Source: an uncultured Clostridia bacterium
Lineage (GTDB): Bacteria > Bacillota > Clostridia > Peptostreptococcales > Anaerovoracaceae
Direction of reading: 5' to 3'
DNA: 64,000 nucleotides
Assembly (NCBI GenBank): GCA_938049335.1
Contig: CALIYX010000015.1
Location: 1-64,000, forward strand
The notes beneath the pieces are model-generated. The model searched no databases. It was not told the origin of the DNA and saw only the letters and a list, made by a program, of their open reading frames with translations. This document shows positions 35,656-44,052 of this stretch, piece after piece. A program made the position numbers and the translations under genes. How positions within the stretch are numbered: position 1 is the first letter of the stretch; each line of letters starts with the position of its first letter.

Positions 35656-35806
35656 AAGATATCGTTTGCAGTGCCATATCGACACTCTTACATGCTTGGA
35701 ATACTGTCCACCGAAAAGAATATCCCATCAGAATAGTGATTTGTAAAGAAAACTGAGGTAGAATAAGAGTGAGTTTTATGCAAGAAAACCTAAGGAGTTT
35801 AGAAAT
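35656..35806. other. Intergenic remainder before the HD-hydrolase gene
   Basis: No gene seen. Holds a weak GGACA/TGTCC pairing (35652-35715 area) and the ribosome site AAGGAG of the next gene. Confidence 0.3.
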
Positions 35807-36250
35807 ATGTATATTAATGAATATGAGTTGGCGTATGATATAGCATTAAAGGCTCACAAGGGACAAAAAGATAAAGGCGGAGAAGATTACTTTAAGCATC
35901 CACTCACTGTGTCAAACAAGTTGTCTGGAGAAAAAGATAAAATCGTTGCGTTATTACATGATGTTATAGAGGATACGGATGTCACTGTGAACGATTTGAG
36001 AGAAGCAGGATTCTCAGATGAAGTTGTTTTGGTTGTATCGACAATTACAAAGAAGGCCGAGGAAGATTACGAGGAATATTTGGATAGAGTAAAACAAAAT
36101 CCCATTGCCTTAAGAGTAAAGATAGCGGATATGGAGCATAATTCCGATATAAGCAGAATAAAAAATCCAACAGAAAAAGATCTGAAACGATTAGAAAAAT
36201 ATAAGATTAGATTAATGGAACTTAGAGAGACTTTAGAGACAGATAGATAA
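35807..36250 (+). CDS. Small HD-domain (p)ppGpp hydrolase-like protein
   Basis: A 147-residue stand-alone HD domain resembling the hydrolase half of RelA/SpoT: ALKAHKGQKDKGGEDYFKHPLTV (first His), VALLHDVIEDT (HD pair), LRVKIADMEHNSD (last Asp). No synthetase, TGS or ACT domain follows, so it is of the small alarmone hydrolase type; the metal ligands look complete. Substrate may be ppGpp or another nucleotide alarmone such as the toxic (p)ppApp. AAGGAG precedes the ATG; ten bases separate it from the next unknown gene. Confidence 0.82.
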   Translation: MYINEYELAYDIALKAHKGQKDKGGEDYFKHPLTVSNKLSGEKDKIVALLHDVIEDTDVTVNDLREAGFSDEVVLVVSTITKKAEEDYEEYLDRVKQNPIALRVKIADMEHNSDISRIKNPTEKDLKRLEKYKIRLMELRETLETDR

Positions 36251-36259
36251 AGGTGTAAC

Positions 36260-37090
36260 ATGGACAAAAAAGCAAAGAAAATATTATTTAACAGATATTG
36301 GGCCAACGGGTGGAAGCCACAAAATGAGATATACACATCGCCAGAGGACTTTGCTTATGCAAAGGAAAAAGGTCTTATGTTTGATCCTATTACAATCTCA
36401 CATAATGATTGCATAAAAAGAATCGTTAAGCTAGCAAATGCGATTAGTATGGAGAAAGTCGTGAAAGCCTTTTTATGTAGCTTGTCTACAAGGAGGCTGG
36501 ACTGGCGAAGTGCAGCAGCATCATACTATCTTGCAAAGCTTTTTAAAGAACACAAGTATACCCCTGTTGAGTCTGGACGTTTTCTCGAAAATGGGAAAGT
36601 GACGCGTGTGAGTTATACTTGCAGGATTTGTCGTGATGTCAAGTACGGGGTCATAGGGCAAGAAAAATATACAAATGAAGATCTCAACATCCTAAATTTC
36701 GAAAGGATAAAATGGGGCGGCGTTCGTCAAGGAAACTTAGTGTATATTCTTTTTGATCTAGAGCGATTTGCTGAAGAGGACATTCCGGAACCAACGGCAG
36801 AAGATGTCGAAATCTTAAAGGCCATACTCGATGCTGTATCAAGCTGTGAGGATAATGACCATCCGGGCGCGATTAGAAATAAGCTTGCAGAAGTTTCTAT
36901 TCTGAAGGCAAATAAAGACGAGAGAAGCGTCATAATAGAGATATTAGCATGTATAGGAATCCTTGCACCTAAGTCATATGACAGGGGAGAGCCATCAAAG
37001 CACGACTGGACATATGCAACCTACTGGCGCGGAGCAGATGGATATGACAAGGAATTAGTAGAAAAATATTTTGGAAAATACCTAAAATAA
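36260..37090 (+). CDS. Unknown protein
   Basis: A 276-residue soluble protein with no family I recognise. Seen: aromatic N-terminus (RYWANGWKP), a CRIC motif near residue 123 that could be half of a metal site or chance, helical middle region, and a Trp/Tyr-rich C-terminus (HDWTYATYWRGADGYDKE). Ribosome site AAAGG. Co-transcribed with the small alarmone hydrolase, so it may share its stress role, but nothing in the sequence proves that. Confidence 0.65.
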   Translation: MDKKAKKILFNRYWANGWKPQNEIYTSPEDFAYAKEKGLMFDPITISHNDCIKRIVKLANAISMEKVVKAFLCSLSTRRLDWRSAAASYYLAKLFKEHKYTPVESGRFLENGKVTRVSYTCRICRDVKYGVIGQEKYTNEDLNILNFERIKWGGVRQGNLVYILFDLERFAEEDIPEPTAEDVEILKAILDAVSSCEDNDHPGAIRNKLAEVSILKANKDERSVIIEILACIGILAPKSYDRGEPSKHDWTYATYWRGADGYDKELVEKYFGKYLK

Positions 37091-37096
37091 CAAAGT

Positions 37097-37123
37097 AAAA
37101 CCCTGCGCTCGCACAGGGTTTTT
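37097..37123 (+). terminator. Terminator after the unknown gene
   Basis: AAACCCTG...CAGGGTTT stem with short loop, ending TTTTT. Confidence 0.8.
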
Positions 37124-37175
37124 CCTTAGTTCACAAAATATGTATGCTTAATCTTCCATTGCTTAAGCCTTATAG

Positions 37176-37763
37176 TTAGTTATTGTCCCAATTATAATCC
37201 TCATCTGACTCCGTGTCCTCGTCTTCATATGGATCATTAATTTGGTTTTCGTCTTGTGTCTCCGTGTTGTCGAGGATATTGTTAAATTGGGTGCCGTTGT
37301 AGTTGTTATACATTGTTGATATATTATATATTGCGCTAAAGTAAGCTAATAAACTAATAACAAGTGAAACTATAACGATTATAATCCAAACATATAGTAT
37401 GGTAGTAATTGTCTTTATATTCTTATCAATACGTTGCTGATGTTTTACGGTTTCAACGAGTAGCCCGCGCATATCGGCATGTTCTAAATAGTCGTCATTA
37501 GGATTGCATGCTCTAGCGTATTTTTCAGGGTTTTGAGAGACTGATTTAATAATCTCTGCCACGTGTGCAGCATCCGTAGGTGTATTAAAATAAAAGCTCC
37601 GAGTTACTCCGTTATGGGATAGAGTTAGCTCTGTACCAGACCACTTAATATCTGTAAGGTTGGCATAGCTAAGGTTTTCTGAACTAGAAGCGCAGGATAA
37701 ATTGCCAAATTCCCATTCATTTCCAAGCGTATCTTTTGCAATTATGATGTTATTCGCATACAT
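37176..37763 (-). CDS. Unknown single-TM protein with acidic tail
   Basis: A 195-residue protein. N-terminal ~80 residues look like a small beta-rich domain (LTDIKWSGTELTLSHNGVTRSFYFNT, PH-like), then a helix, one TM segment (LYVWIIIVIVSLVISLLAYF, ~residues 125-145) and a strongly acidic C-terminus (DEDTESDEDYNWDNN). No lipobox or signal. GAGAGGTG precedes the ATG. Function unknown. Confidence 0.7.
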   Translation of the reverse strand: MYANNIIIAKDTLGNEWEFGNLSCASSSENLSYANLTDIKWSGTELTLSHNGVTRSFYFNTPTDAAHVAEIIKSVSQNPEKYARACNPNDDYLEHADMRGLLVETVKHQQRIDKNIKTITTILYVWIIIVIVSLVISLLAYFSAIYNISTMYNNYNGTQFNNILDNTETQDENQINDPYEDEDTESDEDYNWDNN

Positions 37764-37829
37764 ATAGAATCACCTCTCTAAAATTAAAAAAAGTTACTAA
37801 ACCGACTCTTAATCTTATCTATATTCCAA

Positions 37830-37858
37830 ATAGTACAACAATTAATCTCAAAGGTCAA
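37830..37858 (-). promoter_or_regulatory. Promoter of the single-TM acidic protein
   Basis: Minus strand TTGACC (37858-37853), 17 bp, TACTAT (37835-37830). Confidence 0.5.
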
Positions 37859-37940
37859 TCCTCTAGAGTAAATACATCTAAACTATTTCGATTCCTTATA
37901 GAATTTTACCCTGCCACAATGTTTTATGATGCAATAAATA

Positions 37941-37949
37941 TGTTATAAT
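37941..37949 (+). promoter_or_regulatory. Extended -10 promoter of hydEGF
   Basis: TGTTATAAT (TGn-TATAAT) about 40 bases before the hydE ATG. No good -35 box. Confidence 0.55.
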
Positions 37950-37989
37950 TCCTATTCAGAGGGGAATCAATATGTGTAGAGGAGGCAGT

Positions 37990-39051
37990 ATGATGCAAAA
38001 CGAGAAAAAAAACCATATTTTGATGCTGCTTCGCAAATTACAGACAGATCGAACTCTCGAGAAGGCTGAGTTTGTCGAGCTCATTAAGAATAGGGAGCTG
38101 ATAGAGGACGAGCTTTTTCAGATATCGAAGGAAATACATGTAGAAAACTTCCACCGCAAGGTGTATGTGCGAGGGCTAATAGAAATATCAAGCTATTGCG
38201 GAAACGACTGCTACTACTGTGGCATCCGAAGGTCGAATCGCAATGCGAAGAGGTATAGACTTAACGCAGAGGAAATCTATGAACAGGTTAGATTTGGGAC
38301 CAAGCTAGGGTTTAAGAGCTTTGTTTTACAGGGTGGTGAGGATCCTGGATTTTCAGATAAGACTCTCATAGAGGTTATCAAAGAAATCAAGAGGATTAAC
38401 CCACAGACTGCGATAACGCTTTCAGTTGGAGAAAAGCCATTTGAGACGCTAAAGGCATACAAGGAGGCCGGTGCAGACAGATTCCTTCTCAGGCATGAGA
38501 CGAGGGACAAGGAGCACTACTACAAGCTACATCCTAGCGATATGGATCAGGATTTTAGACTGCACATGCTTGAGGACCTAAAGAAGCTAGGATTTCAGAC
38601 GGGCTCAGGCATAATGATAGGAAGTCCGTACCAGACGGAGGAAAACCTCGCAGAGGATCTTTTGTTTTTGCGAAAGCTAAATCCAGAGATGATAGGCATA
38701 GGGCCATTTGTTCCAGCTAGCGGAACGCCATTTGAGAACGAGGCGAGCGGGTCGGCTGAGCTTACGGTCTTTATTTTGGCGATTTTGAGGATAATGTTCC
38801 CACATGCAAATCTTCCAGCGACTACTTCGCTTGCGACGCTATCAAAGACGGCTCGAGACAGAGCGATAGAGGTTGCAGCAAACGTGTATATGCCGAACCT
38901 TACACCGACATATAGACGAAGAGAATACAATTTATATAATGATAAAGCTTGTTTTGAGGTTGAGGCGGCAGAAAACCTGAAGCAGCTAGGTGAAATATTT
39001 GAAAGCATCGGCTCAGAGCTGGTGATGGACAGGGGTGACTATAGTGAATGA
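37990..39051 (+). CDS. hydE: [FeFe]-hydrogenase maturase HydE (radical SAM)
   Basis: About 353 residues; radical SAM CxxxCxxC at Cys70, Cys74, Cys77 (SYCGNDCYYCGIRRSN), then LQGGEDPG and the TIM-barrel with FRLHMLEDLKKLGFQTGSGIMIGSPYQT. HydE acts in building the H-cluster diiron subsite. The frame opens at ATG 37972, but GGAGG lies at 37980-37986, so translation starts at ATG 37990 or the adjoining ATG 37993. First of the hydE-hydG-hydF operon. Confidence 0.94.
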   Translation: MMQNEKKNHILMLLRKLQTDRTLEKAEFVELIKNRELIEDELFQISKEIHVENFHRKVYVRGLIEISSYCGNDCYYCGIRRSNRNAKRYRLNAEEIYEQVRFGTKLGFKSFVLQGGEDPGFSDKTLIEVIKEIKRINPQTAITLSVGEKPFETLKAYKEAGADRFLLRHETRDKEHYYKLHPSDMDQDFRLHMLEDLKKLGFQTGSGIMIGSPYQTEENLAEDLLFLRKLNPEMIGIGPFVPASGTPFENEASGSAELTVFILAILRIMFPHANLPATTSLATLSKTARDRAIEVAANVYMPNLTPTYRRREYNLYNDKACFEVEAAENLKQLGEIFESIGSELVMDRGDYSE

Positions 39052-40486
39052 AATAAAGAATGAAAAAGCCATAAAATACGATGTAAAGAGCAGTAAGGCT
39101 GAGGAATTTATTAACGACGCTGAGATTCTGGCATCGATAGAATATGGAAGAGAAAACAAGGATAATATTGAGCTTCAGAGAGAGTTATTGGAGAAAGCTA
39201 GAAACCTGAAGGGGCTTACACATAGAGAAGCATCTGTACTTCTACATAGTGAAAACGAAGAAATAATAGCTGAGATGAAGCAGATTGCGAGAGATATAAA
39301 GACTCGCTTCTACGGAAACCGTATCGTGCTGTTTGCACCGCTTTATCTATCAAATTACTGCGTAAACGGATGCGTATACTGTCCATACCATGCTAAGAAT
39401 AAGAACATACCTAGACTTAAGCTGACACAGGACGAGATTCGCGCAGAGGTTATTGCACTCCAGGATATGGGACATAAGAGAATCGCGCTTGAGCTAGGCG
39501 AGGATCCGATAAACAATCCGCTAGAGTATGTGCTTGAAAGCATAAAGACCATTTATGCAACAAAGCATAGAAACGGCTCAATTAGAAGAGTAAATGTAAA
39601 CATCGCAGCAACTGATGTTGAAAGCTACCGCAAGCTCAAGGAAGTAGGAATCGGTACATACATCCTATTCCAGGAAACATATAACAAGGAAAACTACGAG
39701 CGTCAGCATCCGACAGGACCAAAGGCTAACTACGCTTACCATACAGAGGCTATGGATAGAGCCATGGATGGTGGCATAGATGATGTAGGACTTGGAGTTC
39801 TTTACGGACTGGAGAGCTATCACTATGAGCTCGTTGGACTTTTGATGCATGCAGAGCACCTAGAGGCAAAGTATGGCGTTGGACCACACACTATTTCAAT
39901 GCCGAGAATCTGTCCAGCAGATGACATCGATACAACTGAGTTTACAAATGCACTTGACGATGAGATTTTCGAGAAGCTGATTGCACTAATAAGAATTTCG
40001 GTTCCTTACACAGGAATGATTATATCGACAAGAGAAGGTGTCGAAATGAGACGCAAGGCTTTAGAGCTTGGTATCAGTCAGATTTCTGGAGGATCAAAGA
40101 CTGCAGTCGGAGGCTATATCAAAGATATAGAGGAAGAATCTGCACAATTTGATATTTCGGATACAAGACCACTCGATGATGTTGTAGACTGGCTACTTGA
40201 GCTAGGACATGTTCCAAGCTTCTGCACAGCCTGCTATAGAGAAGGAAGAACTGGAGACAGGTTCATGAGCCTTCTAAAGAGTGGACAGATAGTAAACTGC
40301 TGTCATCCGAACGCTTTGATAACCCTAAAGGAATACATCGAAGACTACGGTGACGAAGAGATAAAGGCAAAGGGAAATCAGGTCATCGAAGAATCAATGA
40401 AGACCATAACAAACCCTGTTGTTATTGAAAAGACAAGGAAGTTGCTAAAGAAGATTGAAGATGGAGAAAGAGATTTTAGATTTTAA
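39044..40486 (+). CDS. hydG: [FeFe]-hydrogenase maturase HydG (tyrosine lyase, radical SAM)
   Basis: About 480 residues. Radical SAM cluster Cys106, Cys110, Cys113 (YCVNGCVYCPYH), and the C-terminal auxiliary cluster motif CX2CX22C at Cys394, Cys397, Cys420. HydG splits tyrosine to supply CO and CN for the H-cluster. GTG 39044 is the likely start: AGGGG is eight bases away and it overlaps the hydE stop by 8 bases; the earlier GTG 39035 overlaps the ribosome site. Confidence 0.95.
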   Translation: MNEIKNEKAIKYDVKSSKAEEFINDAEILASIEYGRENKDNIELQRELLEKARNLKGLTHREASVLLHSENEEIIAEMKQIARDIKTRFYGNRIVLFAPLYLSNYCVNGCVYCPYHAKNKNIPRLKLTQDEIRAEVIALQDMGHKRIALELGEDPINNPLEYVLESIKTIYATKHRNGSIRRVNVNIAATDVESYRKLKEVGIGTYILFQETYNKENYERQHPTGPKANYAYHTEAMDRAMDGGIDDVGLGVLYGLESYHYELVGLLMHAEHLEAKYGVGPHTISMPRICPADDIDTTEFTNALDDEIFEKLIALIRISVPYTGMIISTREGVEMRRKALELGISQISGGSKTAVGGYIKDIEEESAQFDISDTRPLDDVVDWLLELGHVPSFCTACYREGRTGDRFMSLLKSGQIVNCCHPNALITLKEYIEDYGDEEIKAKGNQVIEESMKTITNPVVIEKTRKLLKKIEDGERDFRF

Positions 40487-41621
40487 GGGCGAAGGTGTTG
40501 CTAAGGCAAACCGCGTGCACATAGGAATATTCGGAGATACTAACTCCGGAAAATCCACACTTCTGAACCTTCTCAGCGGTCAAAGCGTGTCGCTGGTCTC
40601 AGAGGTCAGAGGAACCACGACAGATCCAGTATATAAACCGATGGAAATTCAAGGTGTTGGAGCATCGACACTTATAGATACGGCTGGTTTTGAGGATGAT
40701 AGTGAGCTCGGAGCACAGAGAATGAAGCGCACTAGCAAGGTTTTAGATGAATGCGACATATATATCTACGTTGAGAGGGGTGAAGAAAACAAGAAACTTC
40801 TCTCGACTCTAATGGCAAGAAAAAAGCCTCTAATCAAGGTTTTTAATGGTTCGCAATTAGGCGATGCGTCAGTAAATATAGAGCTTCCAGAGGGATACAT
40901 AGCCTTTGATAAGGATGCAGTGCTAGAAGCTATAAGAGAGGCAGCAAAGGATGTCAGCGGAGATAGGCCTCTGCTAGAGGGACTTCTTTCTGGGGGCGAA
41001 TCTGTTTTGCTCGTCATGCCACAGGATATTCAGGCACCTAAGGGAAGGCTGATTCTTCCGCAGGTGCAGACAATGAGGGCGCTTCTCGATTTGGGGTGCA
41101 GCATTACATCTTGTAAGACTGAAGACATGGAGAGGACTTTAGAACTTCTAAAAGAACCTCCAGCTCTCATAATCACGGACTCTCAGGTGTTTGCAGAGGT
41201 TTACGCGCTTAAGCCTGAGGAATCAAACATAACATCCTTTTCCATTTTGATGGCAAGATCAAAAGGAGATATCGAGGAGCTAGTCAAGGGTGCTGCCGCA
41301 ATTGACTCCCTTAATGAGAATTCAAGGGTTTTGATTTCAGAGGCCTGTACGCATGCGCCGCTCGAAGAGGATATAGGCAGGGTTAAGATTCCCGCTTTGC
41401 TGAGAAAGAAATACGGTAATATAACCATAGATTTCTCTAGGGGGCTGGATTTTCCTGAAGAACTGGATTACGACCTCATAATCATGTGTGGAAGCTGTAT
41501 GTTCAATAGAGCTCATGTTTTGAGCCGCATAGAAAAGGCAAAGGCTTCCGGTGTTCCAGTTACGAACTATGGCGTGACGATTTCAAAGCTAAAAGGCATT
41601 ATCGACAAGGTCGAGCTTTGA
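40461..41621 (+). CDS. hydF: [FeFe]-hydrogenase maturation GTPase HydF
   Basis: About 386 residues. GTPase domain with G1 GDTNSGKS (residues 25-32), G3 DTAGFED; dimerisation domain; C-terminal cluster domain with CTH and, 44 residues on, MCGSC. The usual family motif is CxH...HCxxC, so the His before the last Cys pair is replaced by Met here. HydF is the scaffold that passes the diiron subcluster to the hydrogenase. Overlaps hydG by 26 bases, ribosome site weak, so coupled translation is likely. Confidence 0.92.
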   Translation: MEKEILDFKGEGVAKANRVHIGIFGDTNSGKSTLLNLLSGQSVSLVSEVRGTTTDPVYKPMEIQGVGASTLIDTAGFEDDSELGAQRMKRTSKVLDECDIYIYVERGEENKKLLSTLMARKKPLIKVFNGSQLGDASVNIELPEGYIAFDKDAVLEAIREAAKDVSGDRPLLEGLLSGGESVLLVMPQDIQAPKGRLILPQVQTMRALLDLGCSITSCKTEDMERTLELLKEPPALIITDSQVFAEVYALKPEESNITSFSILMARSKGDIEELVKGAAAIDSLNENSRVLISEACTHAPLEEDIGRVKIPALLRKKYGNITIDFSRGLDFPEELDYDLIIMCGSCMFNRAHVLSRIEKAKASGVPVTNYGVTISKLKGIIDKVEL

Positions 41622-41671
41622 TGGATGGAATCAGAGAATGTTCAAATCTGCAAGAAATCGCTTGCCTAGGT

Positions 41672-41700
41672 TTGAAATTTTACCAATTTTGTGGTAAAAT
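41672..41700 (+). promoter_or_regulatory. Promoter of pta with overlapping perfect inverted repeat (operator candidate)
   Basis: TTGAAA (41672-41677), 17 bp, TAAAAT (41695-41700). A perfect 9-bp inverted repeat, ATTTTACCA (41677-41685) and TGGTAAAAT (41692-41700) with six bases between, fills the spacer and the -10 box, a classic repressor-site position. Confidence 0.65.
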
Positions 41701-41743
41701 ACTTGGGTATGAATTCAACTAACATTTGATGGGAGGAATCAAA

Positions 41744-42748
41744 GTGAATATTTTTGATAAGTTAATCGACAAGCTAAAGGAAACACCTCGCACAATCGTG
41801 CTTCCAGACGGACCGGACCAGAGAGTTATGGATGCAGCAGAGAAGCTAACAAAGCAGAACATCCTAAAGGTTATCCTAGTAGGAACTCAGGCTGAGTTTG
41901 ATGAGGCATCAAAGGCTCACGGATACGACCTTTCAGGCTGCGAAATCCTAGATCCTAAGAACTATGCAGAGATGGATGCAATGGTTGCTACTATGGTTGA
42001 GCTTCGTAAGGGCAAGCTTTCAGAGGATGAGGCTCGCGAAATGCTAAGCCACGGAAACTACTTTGGAACTATGCTAGTTAAGATGGGTAAGGCTGACTGC
42101 CTTCTCGGAGGAGCTACATATTCAACAGCTGATACTGTAAGACCAGCCCTTCAGCTAGTTAAGACAAAGCCAGGTGCACACCTTGTAAGCTCATGCTTTA
42201 TCATGGTTCGCGGAGATGAGCGCCTAGCTATGGGTGACTGCGCAATCAACATCGATTATCAGGACACAGTTGACAAGGAAGGCAATGTAACATACACAGC
42301 TGCAGAGAAGTTAGCTGAGGTTGCAGTTGAGACAGCAAGAACTGCTCAGATCTTTGATATCGACCCTAAGGTTGCAATCCTAAGCTTCTCAACAAAGGGC
42401 TCAGGAAAGGGTGGCACTGTTAAGCTTTCACAGGACGCTACAATCAAGGCTCAGGAAATGGCTCCAGAACTAGCTATCGACGGTGAGCTACAGTTTGACG
42501 CAGCAGTATCACCAGTTGTTGCAGAGACAAAGTGCAAGGGATCAAAGGTTGCAGGTCAGGCTAACACATTCATATTCCCTTCAATCGAAGCAGGAAACAT
42601 CGGCTACAAGATTGCTCAGAGACTTGGCGGATTCGACGCATATGGACCAATTCTTCAGGGTCTAAATGCTCCTATCAACGACCTATCACGTGGTTGCAAT
42701 GCAGAGGAAATCTACACAATGTCAATCATCACAGCAGCGCTAGCGTAA
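41744..42748 (+). CDS. pta: Phosphate acetyltransferase
   Basis: About 334 residues, the single-domain Pta of Firmicutes. Seen: IVLPDGPDQRVMDAAEKL, ATYSTADTVRPALQLV, SSCFIMV, AILSFSTKGSG, GELQFDAAVSPVVAETKCKGSKVAGQANTFIFPSIEAGNIGYK. Interconverts acetyl-CoA and acetyl phosphate for ATP formation by acetate kinase (not in the window). GGGAGG seven bases before GTG 41744 sets the start; upstream TTG and ATG codons lie in or before that site. Confidence 0.94.
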   Translation: MNIFDKLIDKLKETPRTIVLPDGPDQRVMDAAEKLTKQNILKVILVGTQAEFDEASKAHGYDLSGCEILDPKNYAEMDAMVATMVELRKGKLSEDEAREMLSHGNYFGTMLVKMGKADCLLGGATYSTADTVRPALQLVKTKPGAHLVSSCFIMVRGDERLAMGDCAINIDYQDTVDKEGNVTYTAAEKLAEVAVETARTAQIFDIDPKVAILSFSTKGSGKGGTVKLSQDATIKAQEMAPELAIDGELQFDAAVSPVVAETKCKGSKVAGQANTFIFPSIEAGNIGYKIAQRLGGFDAYGPILQGLNAPINDLSRGCNAEEIYTMSIITAALA

Positions 42749-42803
42749 GCTGAAATATAGTAAGATCAAAACGCTACCGAAGGGTAGTGTCCAGACTGTA
42801 GAC

Positions 42804-42838
42804 AAAGCTCGTCCGAGAGACCTCGGTTCGGGCTTTTT
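42804..42838 (+). terminator. Terminator of pta
   Basis: AAAGCTCG...CGGGCTTT stem with inner CGAG/CTCG hairpin, then TTTTT. A smaller CTACC/GGTAG hairpin precedes it. Confidence 0.8.
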
Positions 42839-42990
42839 CTATGTCATAAAACATATGAAACACCAGCAATTCGTGGTAAAACATTAGCGTAGAAATGAAA
42901 AATATTCACTTGATACGTGCAGACCAAGTACTGATTCTGTAATGCCGTACAAAAGGACTTATAGTAAAAAGGGATGCTTTTTCTTAAGAA
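42839..42990. other. Left junction of the toxin island, no gene seen
   Basis: About 150 bases between the pta terminator and the integrase remnant. No intact ORF or RNA recognised. Confidence 0.35.
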
Positions 42991-43107
42991 CCGGATAGGC
43001 ATACGAATATTCATATCACACTTAATACCTATGCGGATGTTTTTAACCGAATGAACCTTGGTTCTGTAGAATTGCTTTATCGATATATGGAGGATATGGG
43101 GAAATAA
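42991..43107 (+). pseudogene. C-terminal remnant of a tyrosine recombinase (integrase)
   Basis: In frame from 43000 the sequence reads HTNIHITLNTYADVF and stops at TAA 43105-43107. This matches the end of tyrosine recombinases (GHxxIxxTLxTYxHV) with the catalytic Tyr present; upstream the frame is closed by a stop at about 42985. Only the last ~35 residues survive. It suggests that the toxin island to the right came in with, or beside, an integrative element. Confidence 0.65.
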
Positions 43108-43114
43108 AGATAAG

Positions 43115-43134
43115 GCCGGAGTTTATGCTCCGGC
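43115..43134 (+). terminator. Hairpin after the integrase remnant
   Basis: Perfect 7-bp stem GCCGGAG/CTCCGGC with a 6-nt loop, eight bases after the remnant's stop. No T-run beyond CTATT. Confidence 0.5.
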
Positions 43135-43361
43135 TATTGAATTTCACTGAAAAGTATCGTATAGTGAAATAAAGAGTTGGCAAAATTCAGAGTATATTAC
43201 AACAGCTGAAAGAGGCCCTATTCCAGGAATAGTCGTATAGTGAGTATTAATATTCAGAATGAGTTCAATAATTTGCGAAGGTTCTCAGACATGGAAGAGG
43301 GAGATTAATTGGTAATTAGCTGATTATACCGGTAGGTTATGAATGTGGGAAAGGTAGAAGA
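43135..43361. other. Upstream region of the toxin operon
   Basis: No gene seen and no convincing promoter. A GTATAGTGA word recurs (near 43160 and 43233). The first toxin-operon gene has AAAGG nine bases before its ATG. Confidence 0.3.
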
Positions 43362-43718
43362 ATGGAAGCTAGAGGTATAGAAGACAAAAGAGCTGAAATC
43401 GATAAGCGCCTTCGCGAAATACAGGATGAAGTTTCTCTAAACAAGAGGGAGCAAGCCTGTATAAATGAAGTTATTGATGAGATAAGCGAACTGAAATATA
43501 TGTACGATAGCTTTAATGAGGAACGGCTACTGTATTGGGCCGGAACAGAGTTCGGTAGAGAGGTAGCGGAACTAAATGCGGAAAGGGAAGCCTTATACAG
43601 AGAACTGATAAGTGATGCGGAAGACGGAATTGAGGAGCGAAGACGTGCTATTCAAAGGCTCCTTAAAGAAGAACGTGAGTATGAAGATGAGCTTATGAAG
43701 ATGAGGAGAGGCTATTGA
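43362..43718 (+). CDS. Small helical LXG-associated protein (Lap2/DUF3958-like)
   Basis: A 118-residue protein that is almost wholly charged alpha helix with coiled-coil character (EIDKRLREIQDEV, RRRAIQRLLKEEREYEDELMKM) and no signal. By size, position and order (helical protein, WXG-like protein, LXG toxin) it fits the partner or chaperone pair that escorts LXG toxins to the type VII secretion system; the family name is a best guess from context. One base separates it from the next gene. Confidence 0.65.
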   Translation: MEARGIEDKRAEIDKRLREIQDEVSLNKREQACINEVIDEISELKYMYDSFNEERLLYWAGTEFGREVAELNAEREALYRELISDAEDGIEERRRAIQRLLKEEREYEDELMKMRRGY

Positions 43719-43719
43719 T

Positions 43720-44037
43720 ATGAGTAAAAATATAGCTGTAAATAATTCACTGGCTAAAGATCACGCGGAGAGAATTCGAAGAGAAGCAGCAAAAATTGAA
43801 GAGATATCTTTAAACCGTACTAATGGACAAGTTGATGCAGGGTATACTGCAATTACAGATGTTAAAAGGTGCTATGAGAAATTAGATGCCATTAAAAAGA
43901 GATTGCAGCATAATTTGGAGAAGGATTGTGCCAATATTGCCAGAGTAGCAGATGTATGGAAGAAAGAAGATAAGAAAGTTGCAAGTTATCTAACGGTTAC
44001 TTTTGAAGATATAGGTAATAGTAATGTTAAAAGATAA
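43720..44037 (+). CDS. Small WXG100-like LXG-associated protein (Lap1/DUF3130-like)
   Basis: A 105-residue, all-helical protein of WXG100 size: two predicted helices (SLAKDHAERIRREAAKIEEIS and DVKRCYEKLDAIKKRLQHNLEKDCANIARVADVWKKEDK) and a single Trp. Such proteins pair with the N-terminal LXG domain as targeting partners for type VII secretion. Directly before the LXG-RHS toxin gene (15-base gap). A classical WXG turn is not evident, so assignment is by size, helix pattern and context. Confidence 0.62.
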   Translation: MSKNIAVNNSLAKDHAERIRREAAKIEEISLNRTNGQVDAGYTAITDVKRCYEKLDAIKKRLQHNLEKDCANIARVADVWKKEDKKVASYLTVTFEDIGNSNVKR

Positions 44038-44052
44038 GAATGGAACGAACAT

